From contig OMZX01000026.1 in assembly GCA_900315665.1 (NCBI GenBank), forward strand, positions 1-64,000: a DNA stretch of 64,000 bases, given 5' to 3'. The notes under the pieces are model-generated. The model was not told where the DNA came from, made no database searches, and saw nothing but the letters and a program-made list of their open reading frames with translations. Both the position numbers and the translations under genes were made by a program. This document shows, piece by piece, positions 36,700-45,825 of this stretch (positions are counted from its first letter, which is position 1; each line of letters starts with the position of its first letter). The DNA comes from an uncultured Eubacteriales bacterium. Its GTDB lineage: Bacteria > Bacillota > Clostridia > Lachnospirales > Lachnospiraceae.

Positions 36700-37743
36700 T
36701 TGATTGAGCTTAAGCATATCGTAAAAACCTTCAACGATGGAAAGGACAAGGATGTACATGCCGTAAAGGATGTCACGCTTGACATTAAGGATGGCGAGAT
36801 TTTCGGCATCATCGGTTTCTCTGGCGCAGGCAAATCCACACTGGTTCGATGTATCAACCTTCTGGAGCGCCCGACAAGCGGTGAGGTTTTCATCGATGGA
36901 AAGAATATTACGAAGCTTCCGGAAAAGGAGCTTCGGGCCGAGCGGAAAAAGATCGGCATGATCTTCCAGCACTTTAATCTGATGCCATCAAGAACTGTTT
37001 TTGGCAATGTCGCATTTCCTTTGAAGGGCAGCGGTCTTAGCAAGGAACAGATTGCAGCAAAGGTGCATAAGCTTCTCTCCCTGGTAGAGCTCAGTGATAA
37101 AGAAAATGCTTACCCTTCCGAGCTATCCGGTGGGCAGAAACAGCGGGTAGCCATCGCAAGAGCACTGGCAAATGATCCGAAAATCCTCCTTTCCGATGAA
37201 GCAACCAGTGCTCTTGATCCTCAGACGACGGGGCAGATCCTGAAGCTTCTTAAGGAGCTGAATAAAGAGCTTGGAATCACAATTGTCGTCATTACCCATG
37301 AGATGGATGTCATCAAGCAGATCTGTAACCGCGTTGCAGTCATGGAGCATGGTGAAGTTGTGGAATGCGGCGATGTCTTTAACATTTTCGCGAATCCGCA
37401 GCACGAGCTTACAAAGGCATTTATCAAAACGACATCAAACCTTTCGAAGGTTGAGGATATGCTTCGGGACGGCGTACCTGGTATCACACCGGGACCCGGT
37501 GAGGTGCTTGCAAGACTTTCCTATGTGCAAAGAGATGTTTCTGAGCCGCTTATCACGACAACGGCAAGAAAGTTTGATCTCGACCTGAACATCGAGCTTG
37601 CCGATGTCGAAATCGTCGGCGGCGCACCGATCGGTGGAACCGTCGTCATCTTCCATGGAGATAGTCAAAAAATTGATGAAGCAATACGGTATTTAAGAGA
37701 CAAAAATGTAGGGGTGGAGGTGATTCGGGATGCAAGGGCTTAG
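36700..37743 (+). CDS. metN: Methionine ABC transporter ATPase
   Basis: 347 residues starting with TTG at 36700, eight bases after GGGAGG. ATPase of the MetNIQ importer. Walker A GFSGAGKSTL (about 39-48), signature LSGGQKQRVAIARAL (about 142-156), Walker B ILLSDEATSALD. The C-terminal NIL domain (about 265-345), which binds methionine and closes the transporter when the cell is replete, is present. Methionine specificity rests on the metNIQ order and this domain. MetI overlaps by 14 bases. Confidence 0.92.
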   Translation: MIELKHIVKTFNDGKDKDVHAVKDVTLDIKDGEIFGIIGFSGAGKSTLVRCINLLERPTSGEVFIDGKNITKLPEKELRAERKKIGMIFQHFNLMPSRTVFGNVAFPLKGSGLSKEQIAAKVHKLLSLVELSDKENAYPSELSGGQKQRVAIARALANDPKILLSDEATSALDPQTTGQILKLLKELNKELGITIVVITHEMDVIKQICNRVAVMEHGEVVECGDVFNIFANPQHELTKAFIKTTSNLSKVEDMLRDGVPGITPGPGEVLARLSYVQRDVSEPLITTTARKFDLDLNIELADVEIVGGAPIGGTVVIFHGDSQKIDEAIRYLRDKNVGVEVIRDARA

Positions 37744-38407
37744 TACAACTTTTCCAAATCTTATCAATAAATGGCCGGATTTCCTGGAGGCCATCCGCGA
37801 TACCTTCATCATGGAGGTGTGGGCCGGTGGCATCGGATTTGTGATCGGACTGACACTCGGCATCATCCTCACGGTGACGAAGCCGGGCGGTATCCTCGAA
37901 AATAAGGGCGTGTTCAAGACGATTGATCTAGTGACGAACCTGTTCCGATCGATCCCTTTCATCATTCTTCTGACGGCGCTCATGCCGCTTTCCCGTCTCA
38001 TCATGGGAACAGCAATTTATGTAAGAGGTGCAATCGTACCGCTGGTATTCGGATCGGTGCCATTCTTCATCCGGCAGGTTCAGTCAGCATTGGCGCAGAC
38101 GGATGACGGTCTCATCGAGGCGGCACAGTCCATGGGCTTAGGACCATGGGAGATCATCACGAGAGTATATCTTCGGGAAAGCATCGGACCGCTTGCAAGA
38201 GCGACCACGATCACAGCCATCAGCCTCCTGGGACTCACTGCAATGGCAGGTGTTGTCGGCGCCGGAGGACTCGGAGATTTCGCCGTACGGTATGGACATG
38301 ACCGTAACATGACGGATATTACCTGGGCAACCGTATTTGTCCTGATTATCGTCGTCAGTGCGATCCAGATCACTGGCGATTCGATCGCAAGACGAAACAC
38401 ACATTAA
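37730..38407 (+). CDS. metI: Methionine ABC transporter permease
   Basis: 225 residues, five membrane segments, the MetI-type EAA loop LIEAAQSMGLGPWEIITRVY (about 125-144). The start lies inside the end of metN (14-base overlap), indicating coupling. Partner of MetN and MetQ. Confidence 0.92.
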   Translation: MQGLSTTFPNLINKWPDFLEAIRDTFIMEVWAGGIGFVIGLTLGIILTVTKPGGILENKGVFKTIDLVTNLFRSIPFIILLTALMPLSRLIMGTAIYVRGAIVPLVFGSVPFFIRQVQSALAQTDDGLIEAAQSMGLGPWEIITRVYLRESIGPLARATTITAISLLGLTAMAGVVGAGGLGDFAVRYGHDRNMTDITWATVFVLIIVVSAIQITGDSIARRNTH

Positions 38408-38600
38408 AAGACAGGGCAGGCCGCCCAAGCTTTCATCAGGCTAGAGGCTGTCAATGCTTCCATCAGGCACAAAGGCCTGCCATCAATATAAACAATAAAA
38501 GCAATAATTGAAATATTGGAGACGGCTTCCGGCAGATTTCTAAAGACAGACCGAAGACAAAGCTCTGCCGGAGCAATCACGAAAAGAGGGGAAAAATATT

Positions 38601-39599
38601 ATGAAAAAGAATCTATTTACAGGCGCACTTGCACTTACTATTTCAGCTTCATTTTTAGCAGGATGTGGATCCTCCGGGTCTTCAGCTTCCACGACAGCGG
38701 CAGCCACCCAGACGGCAACGACAGCAGCCGCAGCTGATACGACAGCTGCTGCAGCAGAGGCATCCGGAGATACGACTGCAGCAGCGGGAGACACAGCCGG
38801 AAGCACTTCTGATTATGATTTCACGAAGGATCCGATTGACTTAAAACTTGGCGTGACAGGTTCCATCTATGAGGAAATGTGGCAGCCGGCGGTTGATCTT
38901 CTGAAGGATGAAGGCATCAATCTTGAAATTGTACAGTTCTCCGACTATGTAACACCGAATAATGCACTGAACAGTGGTGAAATCGATCTAAATGGCTTCC
39001 AGCATCGTATTTACCTCCAGTCAGAAATCGACCAGTACGGGTATAAGATCCAGAATATCGGTAATACCTTCATCACACCGCTCAATATCTATTCGAAGAA
39101 GCTTGGCTCCTTCGACGAGCTGAAGGATGGCGATACGGTTGCAGTTCCGAACGACCCGACGAATGAAGGACGTGCACTCAAGGTTCTTGCATCGAGTGGT
39201 GTCATCAAGCTGAAGGATGATGCAAACTTTAATCCGACGCTCGATGATATCGAAAGCTATACGAAGCAGATCAAGATCGAGGAGCTTTCCGCAAACACCA
39301 TTCCGTCGACCCTCGAGGATGTTACAGCCGGCGTCATCAATGGTAACTTTGCTCTCGATTTTGGCCTCAGTGCAGATGATATCGTATTTAAGGATGACGT
39401 GCTTTCGGATCAGCAGTACTGGAACCTGATCGCAGCAAGAACAGAGGATCTGTCCGATCCGAAGCTTGTAGCAGCCTATGATAAGGTTGTAGAGGCTTAT
39501 CAGTCACAGGGTACGCAGGATGTCTATGATACTACATTCAAGGGCTTTTATATCGCCGAGGGTTGGGACGAAGATCTCCTTGCAGACTACAAGAAGTGA
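38601..39599 (+). CDS. metQ: Methionine-binding lipoprotein
   Basis: 332 residues. Lipoprotein signal with lipobox FLAGCGSS (Cys at about 22) and a 50-residue Ala/Thr linker. The mature part has the NlpA/MetQ fold: LKLGVTGSIYEEMW, DYVTPNNALNSGEIDLNGFQ (about 114-133), and VPNDPTNEGRALKVL (about 183-197), the standard ligand-cleft segments. Lies 193 bases after metI; that gap holds two CATCAGGC copies and a GGCAGGCC/GGCCTGCC pair 59 bases apart. Likely imports methionine or methionine sulfoxide. Confidence 0.9.
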   Translation: MKKNLFTGALALTISASFLAGCGSSGSSASTTAAATQTATTAAAADTTAAAAEASGDTTAAAGDTAGSTSDYDFTKDPIDLKLGVTGSIYEEMWQPAVDLLKDEGINLEIVQFSDYVTPNNALNSGEIDLNGFQHRIYLQSEIDQYGYKIQNIGNTFITPLNIYSKKLGSFDELKDGDTVAVPNDPTNEGRALKVLASSGVIKLKDDANFNPTLDDIESYTKQIKIEELSANTIPSTLEDVTAGVINGNFALDFGLSADDIVFKDDVLSDQQYWNLIAARTEDLSDPKLVAAYDKVVEAYQSQGTQDVYDTTFKGFYIAEGWDEDLLADYKK

Positions 39600-39619
39600 A
39601 TTATAATTTGGAAGTAAGC

Positions 39620-39647
39620 CTGTCCGGCACCCCAGGGTGTCGGACAG
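39620..39647 (+). terminator. Hairpin after metQ
   Basis: CTGTCCGGCACCC and GGGTGTCGGACAG form a stem of about 12 pairs with a tiny loop, followed by TTTCCTGTTTCC. Likely partial terminator before the aminotransferase. Confidence 0.6.
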
Positions 39648-39766
39648 TTTCCTGTTTCCCATCTGACGAAGCTGACCCGGCGAAGACCGGAGAGATGAAA
39701 TGAATCGCAGCATAGTGAGAAGAAGAGACAGATATCAATCTTAAAGCGAGGGGAGAATCATCAAGT

Positions 39767-40963
39767 ATGAAACCTTTATCCGAAAGAACAGCACATTTTA
39801 CCGATTCTGTGATCCGTCGTATGACGCGTGTATGTTTGAAGTACGGCGCTGTCAATCTGTCGCAGGGCTTTCCGAATTTTGATCCGCCGAAGGCAATCCT
39901 TGACCGTTTGAAGGAAGTCGCAGACGAGGATTATAATCAGTATTCCATTACCTGGGGCGCGCAGGATACAAGAGAAGCCCTGGCTGCAAAGCAATCACAT
40001 TATATGGGTTTTCCGATTGATCCGAACAGTGAAATCGTCATTACCTGCGGTGGTACAGAAGCAATGATGGCAGCCATGATGACCGTGGCAAATCCTGGTG
40101 ATAAGGTTGCGATTTTCTCTCCGTTCTATGAGAACTATGGCGCAGATACGATCCTTTCCGGCGCTGAGCCAATCTATATTCCGCTTGTACCGCCGACCTT
40201 CAGCTTTGATCCGAATGTGCTGGAGGAAGCCTTCAAGAATGGTGCAAAGGCCTTGATTCTTTGCAATCCGTCAAATCCGAGCGGCAAGGTGTTCACAAGA
40301 GAGGAGCTCCTTACCATCGCAGACATCATAAAGCGGTATGATGGCTATGTCGTGACCGATGAGGTGTATGAGCATATTGTCTATAAGCCCCATGAAATGG
40401 TCTATATGGCATCACTTCCCGGCATGCGGGAACGGACGATTTCGTGCGGATCATTGTCAAAGACGTATTCGATCACTGGCTGGCGTCTCGGCTATACGAT
40501 CGCTCCGCCAGAGATTACGGATCGGATCAAAAAGGTTCATGATTTCCTGACCGTCGGTGCAGCACATCCGCTTCAGGAGGCGGTCGTGACCGGACTTAAA
40601 TTCGGACAGGATTATTACGATGAGCTGCTGAAAACCTATACACATAAGCGTGATCTTTTCTGTGATGGACTTGAGGCGGCAGGGCTCACAATCAACCGTC
40701 CGGCAGGTGCTTACTATGTACTTGTTGATATCAGCGAGTGGGGCTACACGAGCGACCTCCAGTTCTGCTATGACCTCGCCGAAAAGGTCGGTGTCGGTGC
40801 AGTGCCGGGCTCAAGCTTCTTTGCAGAGCCGGTGAACCATCTGATCAGATTCCATTTTGCAAAGAAGGATGAAACACTGAACGACGCGCTTGCACGCATC
40901 CAGGACATCCATAAGAAGATGCCGTATGACGTACATACCGTACCGGTCGGTGAGAATTTCTAA
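39767..40963 (+). CDS. Class I aminotransferase (KAT/YbdL-like)
   Basis: 398 residues, fold-type I PLP aminotransferase of the kynurenine/glutamine/methionine type. NLSQGFPNFDPPKAILDRL at the N-terminus, ILCNPSNPSGKVF (about 164-176), the Lys in SCGSLSKTYSITGWRLGY (about 225-242), and RFHFAKKDE for the C-terminal Arg region. E. coli YbdL of this group prefers methionine. It directly follows metNIQ, so conversion of methionine to its 2-oxo acid is a fair inference. Start has AGGGGAG upstream. Confidence 0.88.
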   Translation: MKPLSERTAHFTDSVIRRMTRVCLKYGAVNLSQGFPNFDPPKAILDRLKEVADEDYNQYSITWGAQDTREALAAKQSHYMGFPIDPNSEIVITCGGTEAMMAAMMTVANPGDKVAIFSPFYENYGADTILSGAEPIYIPLVPPTFSFDPNVLEEAFKNGAKALILCNPSNPSGKVFTREELLTIADIIKRYDGYVVTDEVYEHIVYKPHEMVYMASLPGMRERTISCGSLSKTYSITGWRLGYTIAPPEITDRIKKVHDFLTVGAAHPLQEAVVTGLKFGQDYYDELLKTYTHKRDLFCDGLEAAGLTINRPAGAYYVLVDISEWGYTSDLQFCYDLAEKVGVGAVPGSSFFAEPVNHLIRFHFAKKDETLNDALARIQDIHKKMPYDVHTVPVGENF

Positions 40964-41068
40964 TATAGAAAAGTGGAATAAAGATTATTCTTAAACAGGC
41001 GTATAATCTAAGAGATTCTTAAGAGCTTTGTGCTCGATGTGAGCATTGGATTAGAGGAGGATGTTACG

Positions 41069-42028
41069 ATGAGTCAGTGGAAGGTTGGTATCATTGGTCT
41101 TGGACATGTAGGCGCACATGTGCTGCAATCATTGGCACTGCAGGGCTATGCAGATGATTTCGTGCTGTATGATCTCGAGTCGAATCGGGCAAAGGCAGAG
41201 GCGGAGCGGCAGGATGTGCTGGACTGTATGGAGTTTCTTCCGCATAGGATAGATATCAAGGTTGGCGGAATCGAGGATCTGGCGGATCGTGATGTGATTG
41301 TAAATGCAGTCGGTGATATCTTAGCCCTCAAGGGTACGCATGATCGTAACTATGAGCTAAAGTTCAACATGCATGCACTTTATACCTATGCTGAGAAGCT
41401 GAAGGCCTCTGGCTTCCATGGCATCGTCGTGAACATTTCGAATCCGTGCGATGTGATCACCTGGAATCTTTCAGAGATTTTGGGACTTCCGGCAGGACAT
41501 GTGTTTGGTACCGGCACAGGACTTGATACCGCGAGACTGAAGCTTCGTCTGCAGCAGCAGACCGGTCTCGATGCGAAGGCTTGCCAGGCATACATGATCG
41601 GTGAGCATGGCAATGCACAGATCGCTGCCTGGTCTGCGGCTAGCTTCAACGGCCAGACACTTGCAAAGGCAGCCGAGACCGATGAGAAGTTCCGTTTTGA
41701 TCAGGCAGAGATGGAGAAGAGCGCAAGAGAGGGCGGCTGGACGACCTATAATGGCAAGTTCTGTACAGAGTATGCGATTGCACTCACAGCCTGCCGTCTT
41801 GTACATGCCGTAGAGTATGATGAGAAGCTCATCGTTCCGGTCAGCACGAATCTTGCGGGTGCGTATGGTGAGGAGAGGGTCTTCGCTGGTGTACCTGCTG
41901 TTGTCGGTAGATACGGCGTCGAGAAGGTTGTAGAGCTTCCGCTCGATGAGAATGATAAGAAGCGCTTCCACGACTGCTGCGACGGTATCCGCGCAAACTA
42001 CGAGCGGTCACATCAGTACTATTTGTAA
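41069..42028 (+). CDS. L-2-hydroxyacid dehydrogenase (HicDH/LDH family)
   Basis: 319 residues from the ATG at 41069 (AGGAGG eight bases upstream). Rossmann motif GIIGLGHVGAHVL (about 7-19); catalytic His in IGEHGNAQIAAWS (about 180-192); substrate Arg in GTGTGLDTARLKLRL. The mobile loop reads GTHDRNYELKF, much closer to L-2-hydroxyisocaproate dehydrogenase than to the PGETR loop of lactate or malate dehydrogenases. It would reduce branched or bulky 2-oxo acids. It follows the aminotransferase by 105 bases. Confidence 0.85.
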   Translation: MSQWKVGIIGLGHVGAHVLQSLALQGYADDFVLYDLESNRAKAEAERQDVLDCMEFLPHRIDIKVGGIEDLADRDVIVNAVGDILALKGTHDRNYELKFNMHALYTYAEKLKASGFHGIVVNISNPCDVITWNLSEILGLPAGHVFGTGTGLDTARLKLRLQQQTGLDAKACQAYMIGEHGNAQIAAWSAASFNGQTLAKAAETDEKFRFDQAEMEKSAREGGWTTYNGKFCTEYAIALTACRLVHAVEYDEKLIVPVSTNLAGAYGEERVFAGVPAVVGRYGVEKVVELPLDENDKKRFHDCCDGIRANYERSHQYYL

Positions 42029-42135
42029 TTCGCTGCAGTTTTGCGAATACTGCAGCGGGATTTTAGGGATGATAAGGAATCCACATTACGAGAAATTTAT
42101 GCAGTAGTTCATGAACTTGACAACGGTAATTTTTC

Positions 42136-42173
42136 AAGGGAATCTTCCGGTGTCGGAGGATTCCCTTTTTTTT
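42136..42173 (+). terminator. Strong terminator after the hydroxyacid dehydrogenase
   Basis: AAGGGAATC-t-TCCG / CGGA-g-GATTCCCTT stem (42136-42149 and 42154-42167), followed by eight T. An additional hairpin, CGCTGCAGT/ACTGCAGCG, lies at 42031-42057. Confidence 0.85.
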
Positions 42174-42202
42174 AATTTTTTCGGAAGGAATGGAGGGAAA
42201 AT

Positions 42203-42508
42203 ATGGCCATTAATGGACCAGAATTAAAGGAAATCATATCCGATGATGCAAGGCTTTTTTTAGGTGCTGCGATTCCGGATGCCTACTTGACTGACGCACT
42301 CGGACGGCTGCATGGAGAAGCGGAGGCGTTGGTGTTCCCGACATCTACGGAGGAGGTTTCCCAAATTCTTCGCTATGCACATGCACATTCATCCGGTTGT
42401 GGTACCGCTTCGGATTTCGCTGAAGAAGATAGGAGAAGCGAACATCATCTGTGCGCGGCGCCGCCCGAAATATGTCGGTCTGTTATAAATCCAAACATAA
42501 ACTATTGA
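42203..42508 (+). pseudogene. Truncated FAD-linked oxidase (GlcD-like)
   Basis: 101-residue frame. The first 60 residues match the start of glycolate/lactate oxidase subunit GlcD: EIISDDARLFLGAAIPDAYL, then EALVFPTSTEEVSQILRYAH. Full proteins have about 460-480 residues; here homology ends just before the FAD-binding loop (RGAGTGL), and the remaining residues are unlike it. An alternative frame over the tail (KKIGEANIICARRRPKYVG) looks protein-like and may be a fused piece of another gene. A deletion remnant; probably no product. Confidence 0.6.
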
Positions 42509-42658
42509 TTTGAATTTTCATAAAGTAGCGGTATCTTCCACAAGGGTTTTACAGCAATGGAAGCTGCCGCTATTTGTGACGATGGATTAAAAATGCCTAT
42601 TCTGTTTGAACAGGGTAGCGTTATAATACAAGAGTGTAATGCAGAACGGAGGTTCATG

Positions 42659-43129
42659 ATGGAAAATACAATCAATCAAACACAGAATACCGGCGCAGTT
42701 GCCGCAGCGAAAACGCAGAAGGATGTTTATGAATACCTGCGAAACGCAAAGTATTTTACGCTTAGTACCGTCGATGGCGACCAGCCGTGTGCGAGAATCC
42801 TCAGTGCAGTAGCATTTTATGGAGGTAGAATCTACGTTTATACGAATAAGCAGAAGGCTGTGTTTGATCAGATCAGGAGGAATCCGAAGTTCGAGATTTT
42901 CTGCATGGGAAAGAACTCCTGGCTGCGGCTTCGCGGCAAGCTTGTGGCGGATGAGCGGCAGGAAGCAAAGCAGGCCATGATCGATCAGAATGAGCGGATG
43001 GATGATCTGAAGCCGGCATTGTCTTATCTCTATAGCTCGACGGACGCTGACTTCGTGCCGCTTTATATGAGAGATTGTTCAGCAGCGTTCTTCAGTTTTT
43101 CGAAGAGCCCGGAGGCGGTTATTTTCTAA
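42659..43129 (+). CDS. PNPOx-like flavin-binding split-barrel protein
   Basis: 156 residues. ATGs at 42656 and 42659; the second has the better distance from GGAGG. Pyridoxamine-phosphate-oxidase-like split barrel: YFTLSTVDGDQPCARILSAV (about 30-49), IYVYTNKQKAVFDQIRRNP, and SWLRLRGKLVADE. These proteins bind FMN, F420 or haem and act as reductases. The substrate is unknown. The region before it holds the FAD-oxidase fragment. Confidence 0.82.
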   Translation: MENTINQTQNTGAVAAAKTQKDVYEYLRNAKYFTLSTVDGDQPCARILSAVAFYGGRIYVYTNKQKAVFDQIRRNPKFEIFCMGKNSWLRLRGKLVADERQEAKQAMIDQNERMDDLKPALSYLYSSTDADFVPLYMRDCSAAFFSFSKSPEAVIF

Positions 43130-43191
43130 TCGGTATCACTATGTCAATTATATAAACGCATATGCAGGTATATATAGAAAAGGAGAATCCA

Positions 43192-44070
43192 ATGAGTAAA
43201 GCAGCAGAAACGTATTGCTACGACGGAAGTGGTAAATTCTCACTGAAGAATTATCCGACAAACAGCAAGAAGGACGGTCCTGCCAAGGAAGAAATCGTCG
43301 CAAAGTTTGATAAAAACCTGGAGGAAATGGCGAAGCTCCATGATAAGTTCTACGCCGACGGGCGTGAAGGTGTGATTTTCCTGTTCCAGGCGATGGATGC
43401 CGCCGGCAAAGACTCGACGATCAAGCGGGTCATCAATGGCTTCAACCCGGCTGGTGTCTATGTCTACAGCTTCAAGCAGCCTACCGCGACGGAGCTCAAG
43501 CATGACTATCTCTGGCGTTTTAATCAGGTGCTACCTGCCCGCGGTGAAGTAGCGATCTTTAACCGGAGCTACTATGAGGATGTCGGTACCGTGCGTCTCC
43601 ACGAGTTCTGGAAGGGCTACAAGATGCCTGAGAGGAATCTCAAGAAGGATGCCAATGCTTTCTTCAGCGAGCGGTACCAACAGATCAACGCTTACGAAGA
43701 GTATCTGTATGATAACGGCTACCGCGTCGTCAAGTTCTTCCTGAATCTCTCGAAGGATAAGCAGAAGGAGCGTTTCCTCGAGCGGATCGATATGCCGGAG
43801 AAGAACTGGAAATTCAGTGCCTCCGATCTGTCCGAGCGTGCGCGCTGGGATGACTATCAGAAGCTCTATGATGACATCATCACAAACACCTCGACGAAGC
43901 ATGCGCCGTGGTACATCATCCCGGCCGATCAGAAGTGGTACACCCGTTACTTAGTGAGTGAGGTCATCCTCGACACATTGAAATCCTGCAAGTCGAAATA
44001 TCCGGAGATGTCCGATGAAGAGAAGGCAAACCTCGCCGGTTACAAGAAGACACTTGAAGAAGAGCACTAA
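43192..44070 (+). CDS. Polyphosphate kinase 2 (PPK2)
   Basis: 292 residues from the ATG at 43192 (AAGGAG upstream; the ATG at 43162 has no site). PPK2 Walker A LFQAMDAAGKDSTIKRV (about 64-80), Walker B/lid NRSYYEDVGTVR (about 125-136), and the lid region PERNWKFSASDLSERARWDDY. PPK2 uses polyphosphate to phosphorylate nucleotides (class not determinable). Separated from PPK1 by an antiporter on the other strand. Terminator follows. Confidence 0.92.
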   Translation: MSKAAETYCYDGSGKFSLKNYPTNSKKDGPAKEEIVAKFDKNLEEMAKLHDKFYADGREGVIFLFQAMDAAGKDSTIKRVINGFNPAGVYVYSFKQPTATELKHDYLWRFNQVLPARGEVAIFNRSYYEDVGTVRLHEFWKGYKMPERNLKKDANAFFSERYQQINAYEEYLYDNGYRVVKFFLNLSKDKQKERFLERIDMPEKNWKFSASDLSERARWDDYQKLYDDIITNTSTKHAPWYIIPADQKWYTRYLVSEVILDTLKSCKSKYPEMSDEEKANLAGYKKTLEEEH

Positions 44071-44104
44071 AAAAGGCTGTCGCAGAAATGCGGCAGCCTT
44101 TTTT
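44071..44104. terminator. Bidirectional terminator
   Basis: AAAAGGCTGTCGCA (44071-44084) pairs with TGCGGCAGCCTTTT (44089-44102) with one T-G position and a GAAA loop; A-run left, T-run right. Serves the PPK2 (+) and antiporter (-) genes. Confidence 0.85.
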
Positions 44105-44110
44105 CTGGCT

Positions 44111-45619
44111 TCATGCGGCGGGGTGCTGGTCGGTGTAGCGCTTGATCTGGTTCAAGAGGAAGATGAGAAGGACGATGCCGATCGCAAGGGAAAGCCACCA
44201 GCTCTTCGAGAAGCCGGAAATGATGTAGCAGACGGCACTGACGACGATGACCGGAATGGCGTACTGCATCTGTGTCGAGACGTGGTTGATGTGATTACAC
44301 TGTGCACCGGCTGAGGACATGATCGTCGTATCGGAGATCGGGCTGATGTGGTCGCCGCAGACAGAGCCAGCGAGGACGGCGGATACTGAGATGATCATCA
44401 TCGTGGTATCGATGTGGTTAAACATCGGCACGACGATCGGTACGAGGATCGAGAAGGTACCCCATGAGGTGCCGGTTGAGAAGGCGATAAAGATCGCGAT
44501 CAGGAAAACGATGACCGGGATGAGTCCGGCACCGGTCGACTGAAGATCGAGCGAGTTGTTTACGAAATCACTGATGCCGAGCTGGTCCGTGACACCCTTC
44601 AGGGTCCAGGCAAACATGAGAATCATAATCGCCGGCATCATCATCTTGCCGCCCTCCGGCAGGGTTTCCATCATTTCCTTAAAGGTCACAAGCTTCCGCG
44701 GAAGGTAAAGAAGGCCGATGAAAATAATCGTAATCAGCATAGAGAAAATAAGCGAGGTTTCTGCATCACAGTTTGCGAAACAGTCAACGACATTTCTTCC
44801 ACCGGACAGATAACCGGTATAGATCATGGCGCCGATCGCGACGAAGATCATGACGAGGACCGGAAGCACCAGATCCTTCACTGTCCCGCGCGGGTTGCCG
44901 TTCTCTGACGGGCCGGAGGAGCTGTCCTGCACATCATCATGCGTCGTGAAAAGATCCCCGTTGTCAGCATTCTTCTCATGGATGGCCATCAGGCCGAAAT
45001 CGATGCCGCGGAGTGAGGTATAAAACACCATGAATAGGGTGAGCAGCGCGTAAAGATTAAAGGGAATCGTGCTCAAAAACAGCTGGAAGCCGCTGACCGG
45101 GCTGTCTGCCGGTACATAGGAGTTTACAGCAGCTGCCCAGGAGGAGATGGGTGCAAGAATGCATACAGGTGCGGCTGTCGCATCGATGATGTAGGCAAGC
45201 TTCGCACGGGATACCTTGTACTTATCTGTGACCGGACGCATGACGGAGCCGACGGTCAGACAGTTAAAATAGTCATCTACAAAGATCAGAACACCGAGCA
45301 GCGCCGTCGTCGCTTCCGCCTGCTTCTTTGATTTGATCTTCGTCGCAGCCCAGCGGCCATAGGCGGCAGAGCCACCGCTTCGTGCCATCAGTGCGATCAG
45401 CATACCAAGCAGTACATCAAAGATGATGATCTTCATGTCTACACTGTTTACCATGGTTTCCACCAGGACAGTGAACGTGTTCCACGGATGAAAGCCTGCA
45501 ATCAGCGCAGAGCCGAGCAGTACGCCGCAGAACAGTGAGACGTAAACCTCCTTAGTAACCAGTGCGAGAACAATCGCGAGAATCGGCGGTACGACAGACC
45601 ACCAGGTGCCGAAAAACAT
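44111..45619 (-). CDS. Na+/H+ antiporter NhaC-family protein
   Basis: 502 residues, about 12 membrane segments. NhaC-family features: MFFGTWWSVVPPILAIVLAL start, SGGSAAYGRWAATKI, FVDDYFNCLTVGSVMRPVTD (about 113-132), STGTSWGTFSILVPIVVP, and VCGDHISPISDTTIMSSAGA near the C-terminus with Asp residues likely in ion binding. A cytosolic loop around residues 215-250 is poly-acidic/Ser-rich. Related proteins exchange Na+ for H+, lactate/malate or organic cations. Start after AAGGGGG. Confidence 0.88.
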   Translation of the reverse strand: MFFGTWWSVVPPILAIVLALVTKEVYVSLFCGVLLGSALIAGFHPWNTFTVLVETMVNSVDMKIIIFDVLLGMLIALMARSGGSAAYGRWAATKIKSKKQAEATTALLGVLIFVDDYFNCLTVGSVMRPVTDKYKVSRAKLAYIIDATAAPVCILAPISSWAAAVNSYVPADSPVSGFQLFLSTIPFNLYALLTLFMVFYTSLRGIDFGLMAIHEKNADNGDLFTTHDDVQDSSSGPSENGNPRGTVKDLVLPVLVMIFVAIGAMIYTGYLSGGRNVVDCFANCDAETSLIFSMLITIIFIGLLYLPRKLVTFKEMMETLPEGGKMMMPAIMILMFAWTLKGVTDQLGISDFVNNSLDLQSTGAGLIPVIVFLIAIFIAFSTGTSWGTFSILVPIVVPMFNHIDTTMMIISVSAVLAGSVCGDHISPISDTTIMSSAGAQCNHINHVSTQMQYAIPVIVVSAVCYIISGFSKSWWLSLAIGIVLLIFLLNQIKRYTDQHPAA

Positions 45620-45796
45620 AATGCTTTCCCCCTTATGTTAAGATTTGTACGAATCAACATATTTTTCATTATACCGCAGGGAGAGCACTTACGCACTAAT
45701 AAATTGCTGTACTAAAGTCATACGTAAAAAATAAAGCATTCATACACACAAATTTATCTCGTGTGTATAAATGCTTTCGTCCACTTTAAGTCAAGC

Positions 45797-45823
45797 TGAC
45801 AGAGAGAACCGTCCCTGGTGTCA
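45797..45823. repeat. REP-like palindrome (ACCGTCCCTGG type)
   Basis: TGACA...TGTCA ends with GAGAACCGTCCCTGG between. Very similar GGGACGGTTCTC palindromes occur scattered in many bacteria, often with RAYT transposases. It lies 2 bases after the PPK1 stop. No second copy was noticed in the window. Confidence 0.45.
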
Positions 45824-45825
45824 GG

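Noticed and set aside
36473..36700. SAM riboswitch or methionine T-box before metN
   Set aside because: None of the S-box core (CTTATCAAGAG) or T-box (GGTGGNACCGCG) sequences are present.
39767..40963. Cystathionine lyase assignment for this PLP enzyme
   Set aside because: Motifs SLSKTYSITGWRLGY and NPSNPSGKVF are of the class I aminotransferase (KAT/YbdL) type, not MalY.
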